From Sceloporus undulatus (lineage: Eukaryota > Chordata > Lepidosauria > Squamata > Phrynosomatidae): a stretch of DNA of 64,000 nt. The stretch spans positions 145,402,724 to 145,466,723 of the forward strand of contig NC_056524.1 of the NCBI RefSeq assembly GCF_019175285.1, in the 5' to 3' direction. The notes beneath the pieces were generated by a model. It searched no databases. It saw only the letters and a list, made by a program, of their open reading frames with translations, and had not been told where the DNA came from. Of this stretch, positions 46,895-58,293 are shown one piece after another. The position numbers and the translations under genes were made by a program. Positions within the stretch are counted from its first letter, which is position 1. Each line of letters opens with the position of its first letter.

Positions 46895-47703
46895 ATGTCT
46901 AAAGCTAAAATAGAAAATCCTGAGAAGTATCCCATCATACTTCCTGCTAAGCATCATCTGTCAATGCTACTTGTTCAGCATTATCACAAAAGAAAACAAC
47001 ATCAAGGCAGACATTTCACAGAAGGAGCGGTGCGAGAAGCCGGTTTCTGGATAGTCGGTTTAAAAAGGTTAGTCAACAAAGTTATACAGCATTGTGTGAC
47101 TTGCAAGAAACAGAGAGGAAAGTGCAGTCATCAGAAAATGGCTGACTTGCCTCAGGATAGGTTAAATATGAGGCCGCCATTCACTAACATAGGCATAGAT
47201 GTTTTTGGTCCATGGACAATTTCCACTTGTAAAACCAAAGGTGGAGCAATTAACAGTACAAGGTGGGCAGTAATATTTACATGCCTATCCATTAGGGCAG
47301 TTCATATTGAATTAATTGAATCTATGGACACGTCATCTTTCATTAATGCTCTACGAAGGTTTTTTGCTTTAAGAGGTCCAGCTAAAATCATCCATTCAGA
47401 TTGTGGAACTAATTTTCAAGGTGCTTGTAAAGAACTGAAATGGCCAGCAAAGACTGTTACTGATCCAGATTTACAAGAATTTCTGAAAAAAGAAAAGTGT
47501 GTATGGTTATTTAATCCCCCACATGCTTCTCATATGGGTGGAGCATGGGAGTGTAGGATAGGCATTTCTAGAAGAATTTTAAACTCATTGCTGTCAAAGG
47601 TGAACTACCTAACACATGAAGTATTGGTCACACTTATGGCAGAAGTATCTTCCATCGTCAACAGCTGCCCACTTGTGCCAGTGTCTACAGACGCAGAGAA
47701 TCC
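46895..47703 (+). pseudogene. BEL/Pao integrase
   Basis: Zinc-binding HHCC region (HYHKRKQHQGRHFT, then HCVTCKKQRG). Catalytic core: GIDVFGPW (Asp), IHSDCGTNFQGA (Asp) and ASHMGGAWE (Glu), plus TRWAVIFTCLSIRAVHIEL typical of BEL. Part of the fossil. Confidence 0.85.
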
Positions 47704-47711
47704 ATTTATAC

Positions 47712-48084
47712 CAGAGGTAGGCAACCTGCGGCCCGCGGGCCGGATGTGGCCCGGCAAGGCCTTGGGACTGGCCCCAGCCCGGTCCCGCCGCCGGGGCCTT
47801 TGGCCTCGCACGCAGGGGCAAGGGGGGCAATTGTCTATAGACGCCTCAGAAACATGCATTTATATTAACGTTTTTGAAAAAATCAGCAAATTTTTTTGCG
47901 TGTCCTCCACTTTTTTTAAAAAAAGTGTCCACCATTTGAAAATGTTGTCCTACATTTGTCCCAGTTTATTTATTTATTTATATTTTTTTTAAATTTATTT
48001 ATTTATTTATTTATTGGCTTCGGCCCCCCAGTTGTCTGAGGGACAGCAACCCGGCCCCCGGCTCAAAAAGATTGCCTACCCCTG
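47712..48084. mobile_element. Non-autonomous hAT element
   Basis: Ends cagaggtaggcaacctgc and (reverse complement of right end) caggggtaggcaatcttt are inverted repeats. Exact 8-bp target duplication ATTTATAC (47704-47711 and 48085-48092), the hAT length. 373 bp, GC-rich left half, (TTTA)n inside. Inserted in the BEL/Pao element. Confidence 0.92.
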
Positions 48085-48601
48085 ATTTATACTATCACCA
48101 GCCACACTGCTTACATTCAAAACTGCAGAATGGACAGATCCCGCAAGAGTATCAGATCTCCAAGGGACTTACAAGAATCATTGGAAGCAGAGTCAAGTAC
48201 TAGCCAATGCTTTCTGGAAAAGATGGCATCAAGAATACCTACCACTCTTACAAAAGCGGACAAAATGGTTGGACAACCAGCCCAATTTAAAAACTGGAGA
48301 TGTTGTACTGTTAAAAGAAAAAGAAGTTCCAAAAAACAGCTGGCCACTCGGAGTCATCAAGAAAGCAATCCCAAGCGGCGATGGAAAAGTTCGCAAAGTT
48401 AAAGTTAGAATAGCCAAAGAAACAGGCAGAAAGACATTTGATAGACCAATATCAGACTTGGTCTTTCTTTGCAATGACAATGTTATTTAGAGACTTAGAC
48501 TTTAATATGTGTTCATTGAAATGTAAACACATGTACCAGTGTTAGTATTTAAAGTTAATATAAAGTTATATGGAAAACTCATTAAGAGTTTTTGTGGGGA
48601 G

Positions 48602-49035
48602 TGTCATGCCTCCAGAGCATCTTTGATGCTCTTGAGACATATATTTAGTTGAGATTATATTAGCTTTTCTATGTATTAGTTTAGAAGGGGAAATAGAGAT
48701 CTACAGCTTTAAGAAAGGCAAGGATTGTGGGAAATCCCAGGGTCTCTTACTGTCTCTCTCCAGCTAGTTTTAGTGTGTAGTAAGATTTCAGCCAAGTCAG
48801 ACCTGGAGAGAGTATTTTCCTTTGATAAGTCCACAAAAGAAGAAAGATAAGTCCTCAGAAGAAGAAAGATAGAATCCACCAAGAAGAGAGAGCAAGGTAT
48901 TTAGGAAGGACTACTGAGAAAAAGGAGATCAGTTTTATGTTTTGTGTTTATAACCAGTAAAGCTTTTGAAACTTAAGAAATTTGTGGACAAGTCTTTTGT
49001 TCTGGCTGTGTTCCTGAGAGCCAGAGGCCTTACTA
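48602..49035 (+). mobile_element. 3' LTR of the BEL/Pao element
   Basis: Starts TGTCATGCC after the DUF5641-like end. AGTAAA near 48957 may act as poly(A) signal. The right boundary is put near the ACTACA at about 49035 and is uncertain. Confidence 0.55.
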
Positions 49036-49073
49036 CACCCAAAGTCCATAGTATTGCTCTTGGGACAAAACAC

Positions 49074-49159
49074 CCATTATTGTCAATGGCAGAATGTGCA
49101 CATAGCTTCACCAACATAGTCATATACAGTATAGGTTGTGTGTCCATTGACAATAATGG
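49074..49159. repeat. 16-nt perfect inverted repeat
   Basis: ccattattgtcaatgg at 49074-49089 and its exact complement at 49144-49159, separated by 54 nt. Confidence 0.85.
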
Positions 49160-49190
49160 CACTTGAGTTCCTGTACTTTTTGCTATCTGT

Positions 49191-49515
49191 GGACCTTATT
49201 GCACCACGTAAATAACCTGGCTTACCTCTTCCGAATTGAAGTCTAATTGGACTGCAACTGGGTGCTATCACAAGGATTTTGCCACCAAAGCCACCAGGTG
49301 AATCCAGCCAGGCTGCGGCCTGGGTCCCAGGTGTGCTTCAGGAGCCTCATTTCAAAACTAGGAGCTTTCTGAGTTCAAAAAGTGGCTGCCAAAGCGCACT
49401 GGGAACCTGGGCTGCACTTACTTGGCAGCTTCGGCTACAAAATCCAGCTGCAGTCCAAATTAGACTTCAATTTGGAAGAGGTAAACCAGGTTATTTAAGC
49501 AGTGCAACAAGGTCC
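49191..49515. mobile_element. MITE-like element with about 70-bp inverted ends
   Basis: Left ggaccttattgcaccacgta, right (reverse complement) ggaccttgttgcactgctta; pairing continues through AATAACCTGG and AAGTCTAATTGGACTGCA. 325 bp, non-coding. No convincing target duplication. Confidence 0.8.
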
Positions 49516-49679
49516 TGCGTGCATGCGTGTCTGTGTAAGGGGTCCAGAACATAATCCCTACAGATACAGGGGGCCAATTGTAACAGAATAGAGATGGCTA
49601 GGCATAGATTTTCAAAGATTTAAAACAGAATTGCTAACACAAAATTAGCTTTGAGAATGTGCACTATATGTTGTTGGTT

Positions 49680-49990
49680 ATTTCCAGCTTTATCGAGCCT
49701 TGCCCAAGTAAGATGAAGAGCCCTCCCTCCAGCCCATCTGCCATGCTATCTTTTTCTGTCTTTTTATAAAGACATAATTGTTTTTGTTGCCATGGCCCCA
49801 GAGGGAGAGAGGAACCAATGAACTTGATCCCTTCACCACCACCATTCCCTTCTTATTTTGTGCCATGTCTTTTTAGACTGTAAGCCTGAGGGCAGGGAAC
49901 TGTCTAATAAAAAAAAATTAAATTGTAAGCTGCTCTGAGAGCCTTTATGACTGAAGAGCGGGGTATAAATACTACAAATAAATAAAGATG
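49680..49990 (+). mobile_element. LINE/SINE 3' tail
   Basis: Ends aattgtaagctgctctgaga, then GGGGTATAAATACTACAAATAA, the form of reptile L2-type or SINE tails. The head is not recognised. Confidence 0.5.
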
Positions 49991-50065
49991 AATATTGTAT
50001 AACAAGGGTTGGACTTTAAATGCTGTGCAAAGTTTTTATAGAGTTTTGTATACAATTTTTAATAT

Positions 50066-50244
50066 GGCTGCATCTACACTGCAGAATAATCCAGTTTGAT
50101 ACCACTTTAACTGCCATGGCTCAAGGCTATGGAATCTTGGGATTTGTAGATTATTGTAGCACCAGAGCTCTCTGACAGAGAAGGCTAAAAGTCTCACAAA
50201 ACTACAGTTCCAAACCAGATTATTTCAGCAGTGTGGATGTAGCC
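50066..50244. mobile_element. 179-bp MITE with TAT target duplication
   Basis: Ends GGCTGCATCTACACTGCAGA and (reverse complement of right end) GGCTACATCCACACTGCTGA; both continue into AATAATC. TAT flanks at 50063-50065 and 50245-50247. Likely a PIF/Harbinger-type MITE by its 3-bp duplication. Confidence 0.88.
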
Positions 50245-50259
50245 TATATTTTTATATCT

Positions 50260-50925
50260 TAATATGTAGTGTTTTTAACTGTTTAAAATTGTTTAATTGT
50301 TTTTTAAACTTTGTATTTACATTTTAATGCTTTGTATTGTTTTTAACATGTAATGTTTTAAATTTTGTTAGCTGCCTTGAGTCCCTATACAAGAAGAAAG
50401 GTGGGATATTAATAAATAATATTGTTGGTAATAACCTATAAAGCCCTACATGGCTTGGGCCCAGGATACCTAGAGGACCGCCTCTCTCCATACATTCCGC
50501 CTCGCACCCTCAGAACATCTGGGCAGCAACTATTGAGGGTTCCAGGGGCTAGACTTGCCTCCACCACGAGGAGGTCATATTCAATCGTCGCCCCGGCCCT
50601 CTGGAATACGCTGCCCATAGAGCTCCGCTCGGCCACCTCCCTGGCCCAGTTTAGGAAGGACTTAAAAACCTTCCTATTTCAGGCAGCATTCCCCGAATAA
50701 AGTCCTAGTTAGTTCTCCCTCCTTGACAGCAATGGTGGCTGGCTAATGGGGTTTTTTAGTATTATCTTAATGGTAGTGAGTTGTATATTTTAATGTATGT
50801 TTTATGCTATATTGTATTGTTGTTATTATATGTTGTTCACCGCCCTGATCGTTGGAAGGGCGGTATACAAATAAAATTTTATTATTGTTGTTGTTATTAT
50901 TATTATTATTATTATTATTGTAATA
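50260..50925 (+). mobile_element. L2 LINE 3' end with ORF2 C-terminus
   Basis: The open stretch 50422-50700 reads ITYKALHGLGPGYLEDRLSP, then RTLRTSGQQLLRVPGARL and APALWNTLPIELRSATSL, the L2-clade C terminus. The 3' UTR ends with CGGTATACAAATAAAATTTT and a TTG/TTA microsatellite. The LINE is 5'-truncated. Confidence 0.85.
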
Positions 50926-51453
50926 ACATGGTACTTTATCACACGTGGCTCTTAAATAGCCATATAAATTTGATAATAGTGCCTTGAAGCGTGGTTAACC
51001 TGTACCTTGCCATTGATGGAAAAGCCAATCAATAATATCTCAGGGGCACAAGTATAATGCTAGTCCTCAGGTGCAGGAAGTTACTCCTGCAGCAGGTCCA
51101 TTACTGCTTGATCACATGGTGTCAGTGTCTTCCCCTCTCCCCTTCACTACTGAAGAACAGCCTTTTTTATTATGTTTTAAAACGTTCTTTTTGTTTTGAT
51201 TTTGTTAAACTGCATTCACATTATTCCGGAATTGTATTTTAAAAAATATACACACACAAAAATGAAAGGCACTCTTGGGTAGGGCATAGGGGCATGTTAA
51301 AGAAAGGGTAGAAGAGAGCACAAGGGGCCAGCAACAGCCTACAATTTTTTTAAAAAAAATGAGAGAACCTATCAAAATCATGGGATAAGAATAATGGGAT
51401 ATGAACACAAAGACCAGTAAAAGAAGAACTGTACAGACCAAGAAATGATAATA
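50926..51453. other. Presumed DRGX intron, no feature
   Basis: Nothing recognised. Confidence 0.35.
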
Positions 51454-51707
51454 CAGTGGTACCCCGGGATACGAATTACCCAGGTTACGAATTTTTCGGG
51501 TTACGAAAAAATCCCATAGGGATTTATTGTTTCGGCTTACGAAGGTTTTTTCGGGTTACGAAAAAACCTCGGCGCTATTTTCCGCCACCGGAGGGCAGCA
51601 GAGAGCTATTTTTCCATTAGCGCCTATGGCAATTCGGCTTACGAAGGTTTTTCGGGTTACGAAATTAGCCGCGGAACGAATTAATTTCGTAACCCAAGGT
51701 ACCACTG
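51454..51707. mobile_element. Tigger/pogo-type MITE (CAGTGGTACC ends)
   Basis: Ends CAGTGGTACCCCGGGATACG and (reverse complement) CAGTGGTACCTTGGGTTACG, TA duplicated on both sides (51452-51453, 51708-51709). Multiple internal TTCGGGTTACGAA blocks. Tc1/mariner-Tigger type by ends and TA target. Confidence 0.93.
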
Positions 51708-51709
51708 TA

Positions 51710-52005
51710 TATATAAAAAACAGAAAGCTATTTCAGTTGTAATAATTTAGTTGTACAGTATGGGAAATGAAAAATGAAAAATACACTGTGAAAAGCTGAT
51801 TAATTATGACATAATGGGAAAGAAGTGTTGGAAGAAGAATTGTGCAAGTGAAGTGGAAATGGTAAGAATATAGTAGAAGAATTAAGGGGAAAACATGATT
51901 TATAACTATGGTTATATGATATGCCTTTACAAGCAAAACATTACCTTTTTTTATTTATTAAATCTTTTTGTTCTGCTGTTCAAAACACCACATAATAATG
52001 CATAA
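51710..52005. other. AT-rich spacer
   Basis: No feature recognised. Confidence 0.35.
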
Positions 52006-52304
52006 CTTTATCACACAGGCCCTGGAACAGGCCTGTCATGTTCCAAAAGGGAATGTTATAGGGGTGGAAGGAAGCAAAGAACGCTGTTTACCACACAGCG
52101 AGCATTCTGCCACTGCCGCTGCTCATTCCCATCATGTTCTGGATGCGTCCCAGAGGGTGTGATTTAAATCCAGAACATGATGGGAATGATCAGCGGCAGC
52201 GGCAGCATTCTTGTTGTGTGATAAACAGCGTTCTTTGCTGCCTCCCGTCCCCATAACATTCCCTTTTAGAAAGTGACAAGCCCATTCCAGGGCCTGTGCG
52301 AAGA
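52006..52304. mobile_element. Foldback MITE, TTTATCACAC family, copy 3
   Basis: Left aactttatcacacaggccct, right (reverse complement) aattcttcgcacaggccctg. Arms pair through GAACGCTGTTTACCACACA and CATTCTGCC(A/G)CTGCCGCTG to a centre near 52145. The interior resembles copy 1 at 4108. Confidence 0.85.
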
Positions 52305-52681
52305 ATTGTTACTGCAAAAATTAGAATAGCCAAACAAAATGCTGTGGAACTAGCTGATGGCACACAATGCTCATATATATGTTGGTATGTATAAAATTTG
52401 AACAGATGAGAAGCATAAAGTGCCAATGCTTTCATGAAGACTGGGCTCCCTTTTTAAAAATATGGAATTTATAAATGTCAGTTATGTGAGTATGTCAAAC
52501 AAGATGACATTAAAAATATGTTGAGAAATGAGAAACCTATCAGTCTTCTTGATTTAAAACCATTACAGAACTGCTTGAATAAGCTTTGTTTAGAGCTGTG
52601 CAATCGCAAGCAAAGACAATTTAGCCATTATGTTGTCCAACAAGGAGAGGAACAAAGAAAAGAAGTACATGAATATATAGT
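52305..52681. other. Presumed DRGX intron, no feature
   Basis: Nothing recognised. Confidence 0.35.
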
Positions 52682-53135
52682 AGTCCACCCTTATCTATGG
52701 TTTTGCTTTCGGAGATTTAAGTTACCTGCTTTCAGCCACTGTCCAAAATTATAACATAGGCCTCCTGCAACAGACAGGCTGAATAAATCCGCATGAGGAA
52801 GCACAGGTGCCGTTTGCACAGCAACCACATGCGCCCAATCCTCATCTGGGCTCTGAACGCCATGGGTCTAAACTGGGCTCCCAGAAGGAGCGGATTCTAT
52901 CTGCTCCTTCTTGGACAAATTCTTTCCAAATGATGTGGTGTCATTGCAGCCGGAATCCATGTCATTTGACCCATGTTTTTTGGGCCACAGTCCCTCCTTA
53001 TCTGTGGTTTTGCTGTTTACAGTTTCATTTACCTGTGGTCAATGAAAGTTCAAAAACATTACTGGTATAGGGTTTGGTATTGTCTGTGGTTTCAGACATC
53101 TATTAGGGGACTTGGAATGTACCCCCCCCCCCGAA
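52682..53135. mobile_element. Two Tigger-type left ends, nested or rearranged
   Basis: agtccacccttatctatggt (52682) and cagtccctccttatctgtgg (52988) both continue as GGTTTTGCT and TTACCTG, the Tigger left end. The second runs on to ATTAGGGGACTTGGAATGTA and a C-run. The 230 bp between them are unassigned and hold an inverted pair agaaggagcgg / ctgctccttct. Confidence 0.7.
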
Positions 53136-53748
53136 TAATTAATGCATTTAGTGTAACATTTATTTTATATAGTCACATTTAAATCAGGATTAATTCTTAA
53201 ATGTCCTCACTTTCTCATCCTTCATAACACCATGAAAACAAATCTTCCAGAGAACAGAGCACCAAAATAAGATGCAGACTCAATTTGTCTGAAAACCTTG
53301 CTTTGGTACACATATGAGGAGAGTAATCTTGTAATCTAGCTTCATTAGCCACCCTAAAGTGGGCAGTAATAATCCTGTGAATACTCTCACTAATGTAGTT
53401 GGTAACAGACAGAAAGAGAACTGCTAGAGATGAAAGTGAGTGATCTTAATTTTGTATATATAATTATTAACTTTCTCAGTGTGTCAGTGAATCTTCACAA
53501 CAACCTTGTGAAGTAGTTTAGGCTAAGAGGTAATATAGTCCAAAATCATGCAGCTCAACATTATATCTAAGCAGGCATCTGAGTCCACTATACTACACTC
53601 GTTCCATAATGTTTTACTTCAGTCAACTAAAAAAAAAGTAGCTAAATCACACTGTCACCAGATAAATAACATGTTCTAACATACAATTAGTTGAGATGCC
53701 CATTTAGTTTTGAGAAGGAGATAGTAATATATCTCCTTCTTTAATGTA
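53136..53748. other. Presumed DRGX intron, no feature
   Basis: Nothing recognised. Confidence 0.35.
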
Positions 53749-54080
53749 CAGTCATCCCTCCATATTTGCGGATTTGATATTTGCGAATTTGATTATTCAT
53801 GGATTTCATAAATATGTTCTCTCTAGGACTGTCTAGGCCCTGCAGTGCAACTCTGTGGTCAACTTTAACTAAAAGTTGCACTGAAAGACCATTTGTAGCT
53901 ACTCCAGTGCCATTCTATGGTCAGTGTATGTTGGACATTGACCACAGAGTTGCACTGGACGACCTAGAGATTCCTAGAGAGGTGTCCTCTCAGGTAAAAA
54001 CAGTGTTTTGTTATTTGCAGTTTTTCCATATTCACGGGGGCCTTGTTCCCCTAATCCTAGTGAATATGGAGGGACAACTG
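53749..54080. mobile_element. Tigger/MER2-like element
   Basis: Ends CAGTCATCCCTCCATATTTG and (reverse complement) CAGTTGTCCCTCCATATTCA, flanked by TA (53747-53748, 54081-54082). Contains an internal inverted pair TGCAACTCTGTGGTCAA / TTGACCACAGAGTTGCA-like. Non-autonomous. Confidence 0.92.
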
Positions 54081-54141
54081 TAATTCTGTTAAAATGTCCC
54101 AGAAAGTTGCCTCTGCCTTTTCAAATGCCTGTGGAAAGTAT

Positions 54142-54507
54142 GGCCGGGGACAGACGAGCAGAAAGTGAAATCCTTGGGCCAATTTTACGGTTCCAGACTG
54201 CGCAGCAACCGCACAGTCTAGAACCCTAGAACGTGCCGCCGCCACCACCACCATTGTGCCGGCCTCCCATCCACACGGGGATGGCCATCTTGACATAAGC
54301 GATCCGCAGCGCATAGACGTCGTTGCTTACTTCATGAGTGCACCAATGACACATTTGTGACATCGCACAGAGACCCAAAAAGAACCCATTTTTTTTCTGG
54401 GCTCTTTTTGGGGCAGAGGGAGGCTGGGCAGTTTGTTTCCTGCAGCATCCCTCCACAGGAAAACAGACCGCCGCCAGCCTGGACTTTCCCGCATGTATGT
54501 ACGAGCC
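54142..54507. mobile_element. GTACAGAC-end element, copy 5
   Basis: Left ggccggggacagacgagc, right (reverse complement) ggctcgtacatacatgcg. TAT flanks at 54139-54141 and 54508-54510. Internal blocks ACCGCACAGTCTAGAACC and CCACACGGGGATGGCCATC match the other copies. Confidence 0.78.
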
Positions 54508-55689
54508 TATAAAAGATTTCCACAAATAATACTAAAAACACTGCTTGCATTTTGCATGATATTGCAGATGGGATAGAACAGACTGAACCTGCTATTTTAA
54601 AATGTTCCTCTCCCAGCTTTCTATCCAGTATTAGCAGTTTTCACAAATACAAAGAGCCTGTAGCAAGAGATGCCCCAACATGTTTTCAATAATACATCTG
54701 ATACAGTGGAAGTCACACATAGAACAAGGATCTTAGAGCTGGATCCAGTAACGTTATGGCTTAGTTTTACTGCTATTATCTCATTACAGTTTCTCACAAG
54801 GATAATGAACATGACTAGAAAGGGAAGACTTATTTTAATCTCCAGAAGACAGACTTACTTTTCTGCCAGGTTGTAAAAGCCAACTGAATTGGGCCTTTGC
54901 TAAATTGTTTCAAGAACCTGCTGTCTCTTGTATTCTAAATTAAAACATACAATTAGGTCTCCATTAGGTTACAGCAAATTCTGCAAAATTGATCTGAAGC
55001 ACCTACTGTTTTTGTATTACATCATTCTTGAAAGGCTGAGCCTAGACATAAATACTTAATGTAATAAATACAGTCTGAAATATTTGATCCACTTGACAGT
55101 TTAATTGATCTGCAACAGAGAGACTGACAGGAAAAATTAAATTAGTCCTGCCTCATCTCTGCCAAGAGGATTTTTTAATTGCAAGAAATACTTCAGCTAG
55201 TTTGGCTTGCTTACTTCAATAACAGCATGATTCACCAAGTACATTTCACAAAAGAATTAAAGGAAATCAGAAATAATTTTAATTTTATTACACCTGCAAC
55301 CTACCTCTTCTTCCAACAAGCTCTGAAATCATTTATTCTTTCTCTAAACAGAAAGATGTATCAGGATATGGGCCTCTTTGCACAAAGTCCAGTCATCCCT
55401 GGTTAGATGGATATGCAGTGGAGCCTCATAGTCATCTCCAGTCAAAGATAGCAGTAGGGTTCTGCTATACATTTCATGTTATCCCAGTTTTAAAAATCAG
55501 TAATGGAAAAAAGGAACCTCCCCAATTACTAGGGATGTGGTATTTTTCAGACCCTCCAAGGGCAGACTGTAGGCCTTTGACAGGCCCATTAGATGCACAG
55601 AGCAGTTTTAGGGAGAAAGCAGAGAGAGAGAAAAAGATAATCAAGAAGCCACATGACAAATTGGATAATATTAAATTGGAAAACATAAT
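54508..55689. other. Single-copy intron sequence, AT-rich
   Basis: No repeat was recognised over about 1.2 kb. Several TAATTG/CAATTA-type cores (near 54910, 55100 and 55170) occur, as expected by chance in AT-rich DNA. Confidence 0.35.
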
Positions 55690-56025
55690 GAATACAAGTT
55701 CATAGAAACCTCAAGGGCTATCCAGTCCACCCTCTTACCATGGGAAATACAGTCAAATCACTCCCGACAGATGGCCATCCAGCCTCTGTTTAAAAACCTT
55801 TTAAGAAAGAGGCTCCACCCCACTCCGAAGGAGTGTGTTCTACTGTCAAACAGCTCTTACTGTCAAGAAGTTCTTCCTAATGTTGAGGTGGAATCTCTTT
55901 TCCTGTAGTTTGAATCCATTGTCAAATCCAAGCTTGCTCCATCCTCAATATAACATTCCCTCAAATATTTAGGCAAAGCTATCATATCACCTCTTAACTG
56001 TCTGTTCTCCAGGCTAAACATACTG
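55690..56025 (-). mobile_element. CR1 3' fragment, minus strand
   Basis: Plus reading tcatagaaacctcaagggct, then CCAGCCTCTGTTTAAAAACC and the tail of ORF2, as in the CR1 at 17308; more diverged. Confidence 0.85.
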
Positions 56026-57246
56026 ATACTACATACATGCAACTATGGTGCAACATATGGGCATCTGAGGCCATCATAAATACCTCAGACTGGGCTTTAC
56101 ACTGCGTTCTACCCTGTGAGTAGTTGTGCTTAAAAGCTGTCTTCTACCATTGTGTTTAACCACATTCCCTCTCACTTCACTGATCACCTCACTATTCTGG
56201 CCCCACATGAAACCCCACAAATTCTGTCAGCAAGGAGACAGTGTTTGGGATCAAGCCTGTCAGCCACCTAAGTCATCACATTTCTCTAGAGACTGATCAG
56301 AGCAACAAAAGAAATGCCAGCCGTTCCAACAGTCCTATAGAGCTGTTTTTTAAAAACAGAATCCAACAGATTGCATAAGTGGACCATTCTATTAGATCTT
56401 TCTCCTCTACATGAATTTTACCAATGGGAGAATATCTTTACCTTTACCTAGATCAGGAAGATTAGAGAAATTCATAGACAATAAGTATATCTTCCCAGCT
56501 GCCTCAGTTAGCTACCATTCTTCCTTCCCAAAATGCTCCAGAGCACAACATTGTGACACAGCTTTAAGTAGATTTATTCAAGAAAGAAAGAAAGAACACC
56601 ATGCTACAGCCAAATGTGCTTCTTCTTCTGCCACTAACAGAACAAGAATATGGAAGCGGTGCTGAAGCTAAGAGTAATAATAATAATATAGTTCATTTGT
56701 AACCCGCTTTTCCAAAATTTTGTTCAAAGCGGCGAACAAAAGAGTAGGGAAAGTGCTGTATAACTTACTTTATCTAGAGTTTGCCTCTCTCAATTTGCCT
56801 TCAATTGCTTCTCCTAGAGGCCACTAGGAGTGCCAGGTTTGTTCAATCATTATCAAATTCTCAATGGAATTTAGGTTGCTATTTTGGGGTAAAAATTGAG
56901 AACTTGGTTGAACAATGGTCCCTTTAAAATATTTAAAAGAGATGTGTACATGAAATGATAGAAAGGGGAAAATCACCAAAGAAGAATGTTAATGACTTGC
57001 AAATACTTGTAGGGAGAAAATCACAAAAGCTAAAGCACACAATGAGCTCTGGCTTGCTATAGAGATTAAAAATAGTAATAAAGGGGGGTTGACTATATTC
57101 AAAGCCAGATGAAGAACAAGCAAATGGAAGAGGCTCTACATAGAGAAGATGGTGAAATACAAGGACAGAGGCAGAACTGCTTAACAACTTCTTTGCCTTG
57201 GCTTTCTCCCAAAAGAGAAACAGTGCTCTAATAGGTGAAAATAGAG
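56026..57246. other. Unassigned sequence
   Basis: A plus-strand frame at 56411-56665 reads GRLEKFIDNKYIFPAASVSY, then a Ser/Lys-rich end; it resembles a retroelement Gag-like segment but I cannot place it. A LINE-like tail (gtaacccgcttttccaaa) lies at about 56683-56750. Otherwise nothing. Confidence 0.3.
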
Positions 57247-57654
57247 CAAATGAGACTTCCAGGTGCTGAAGGAGGATGCAGGTTCGGGGAGCTCTGTAAC
57301 CTGGTCTCCTGCAACAATGATTCTTGGAGGAACAGTTCTTACTTTAGCCTGTCCATAACCCCTCTGAGACGAGGGATTAACTCAAAGGTTTGCCAGGGGT
57401 TCCTTGAAGGAAGACACGGACGCCTCAAGAAGGAAACCATGGAGGTTTCATCCCAAAGCAGCGCTTCCACTCGGGCCAAAGAATCGAAGCCTTCCATTGT
57501 TGTCGCTTGGGCTAGCCCAAGACTAGAAATGCCCCTGCTTACATTAAAGCTTCTCTTTAAGATTATCTCAAAGAGATGAGAGAGATAACTTTTTCTACCT
57601 TCAGATGAGAGATTTCCCCTTGCTTCCTGCCAGAGGTTGTCTTCAAGAAACAGA

Positions 57655-57745
57655 AAAGCAGTAAAGCAAAGAAATGTAAGTTAAAAACCGTAAAGCAAAG
57701 AAACTGAAGTAAAAGAAAAGCAGTAAAGCAAAGAAACTGATGCAA
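57655..57745. repeat. Short tandem repeat, about 30-bp period
   Basis: gtaaagcaaagaaa occurs near 57661, 57689 and 57723. Confidence 0.7.
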
Positions 57746-57953
57746 AAGAACATTAAGTATGTTGTAGTATCCGGTAAGCTGTAAGCCTCCTAGCTTTAAA
57801 AGGCGGGAAAGCAATGGAGTTTCTAGCGCTGTAAAATGGAGAGGAAAGGAGAGAAGAGGCAGGACTGAGTGTGGAAAATAGAGAAAAGAGAAAGAGAGAA
57901 AGTAAGTGACTATTGGAGGGAGAATGATGAAGAGAAAGAAATAAAGAGATTTT

Positions 57954-58293
57954 GGCACATTACAGACGGGCCCATGAGGCGCCGTCATTACGCGTGAGGG
58001 GCGGCACTTCCTGACGCACCTTGCCCTCGCGCATAATGACTACGTCAAAATGGCCGCGGCCATTCCACACAGCTGCCGCCATTTTGACATTGTGCACGTC
58101 GCACAGCAAAAGTGACACCGTAAGTACACAACTAGCGCCTTGCGGCGTCTCTTCCAGGGCTGAGGAAGGAGCACAATTTTTGTGCTCCTTCTTTGCTGTA
58201 TCCGGGAACCGCACAGTTTGGATGCTGCGGTTCCCGGACGCAGAAACCAGCAGCGGCGCAAGACTGCCCCTTCTGGGCTGTCTGTAACATGCC
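57954..58293. mobile_element. GTACAGAC-end element, copy 6
   Basis: Left ggcacattacagacgggcc, right (reverse complement) ggcatgttacagacagccc. CpG-rich. Internal blocks AACCGCACAGTTTGGATG and CCACACAGCTGCCGCCATTT with TTGACAT recur in the other copies. No clear target duplication. Confidence 0.75.

Larger units (their letters stand above)
42755..49035 (+). mobile_element. BEL/Pao LTR retrotransposon
   Basis: A 6.3 kb plus-strand fossil. LTR starts: tgtcatgcctccagagca occurs at 42754-42771 and 48602-48619; beyond these 18 bases the two ends differ, the left one being occupied by the 56-bp minisatellite. Parts in order: Gag N-terminal (43346-43786), Gag with DUF1759-like region (43735-45195), zinc-knuckle region (about 45390-45480), protease/Peptidase A17 region (45632-46150), RNase H end (about 46320-46500, PTDLNPADQGSRAIPAG), integrase (46895-47703) and C-terminal DUF5641-like part (48130-48490). 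The order PR-RT-RH-IN with these domains is that of BEL/Pao. A hAT relic (47712-48084) is inserted between integrase and DUF5641. It is broken at several places; no target duplication was found. Confidence 0.88.

Noticed and set aside
47605-47859. Extension of the BEL/Pao integrase frame past 47710
   Set aside because: The residues after 47711 are read through an inserted hAT element, proven by its 8-bp target duplication.
54880-55330. Conserved non-coding enhancer of DRGX
   Set aside because: Only AT-rich composition and scattered TAATTG cores support it; conservation cannot be judged from one sequence.
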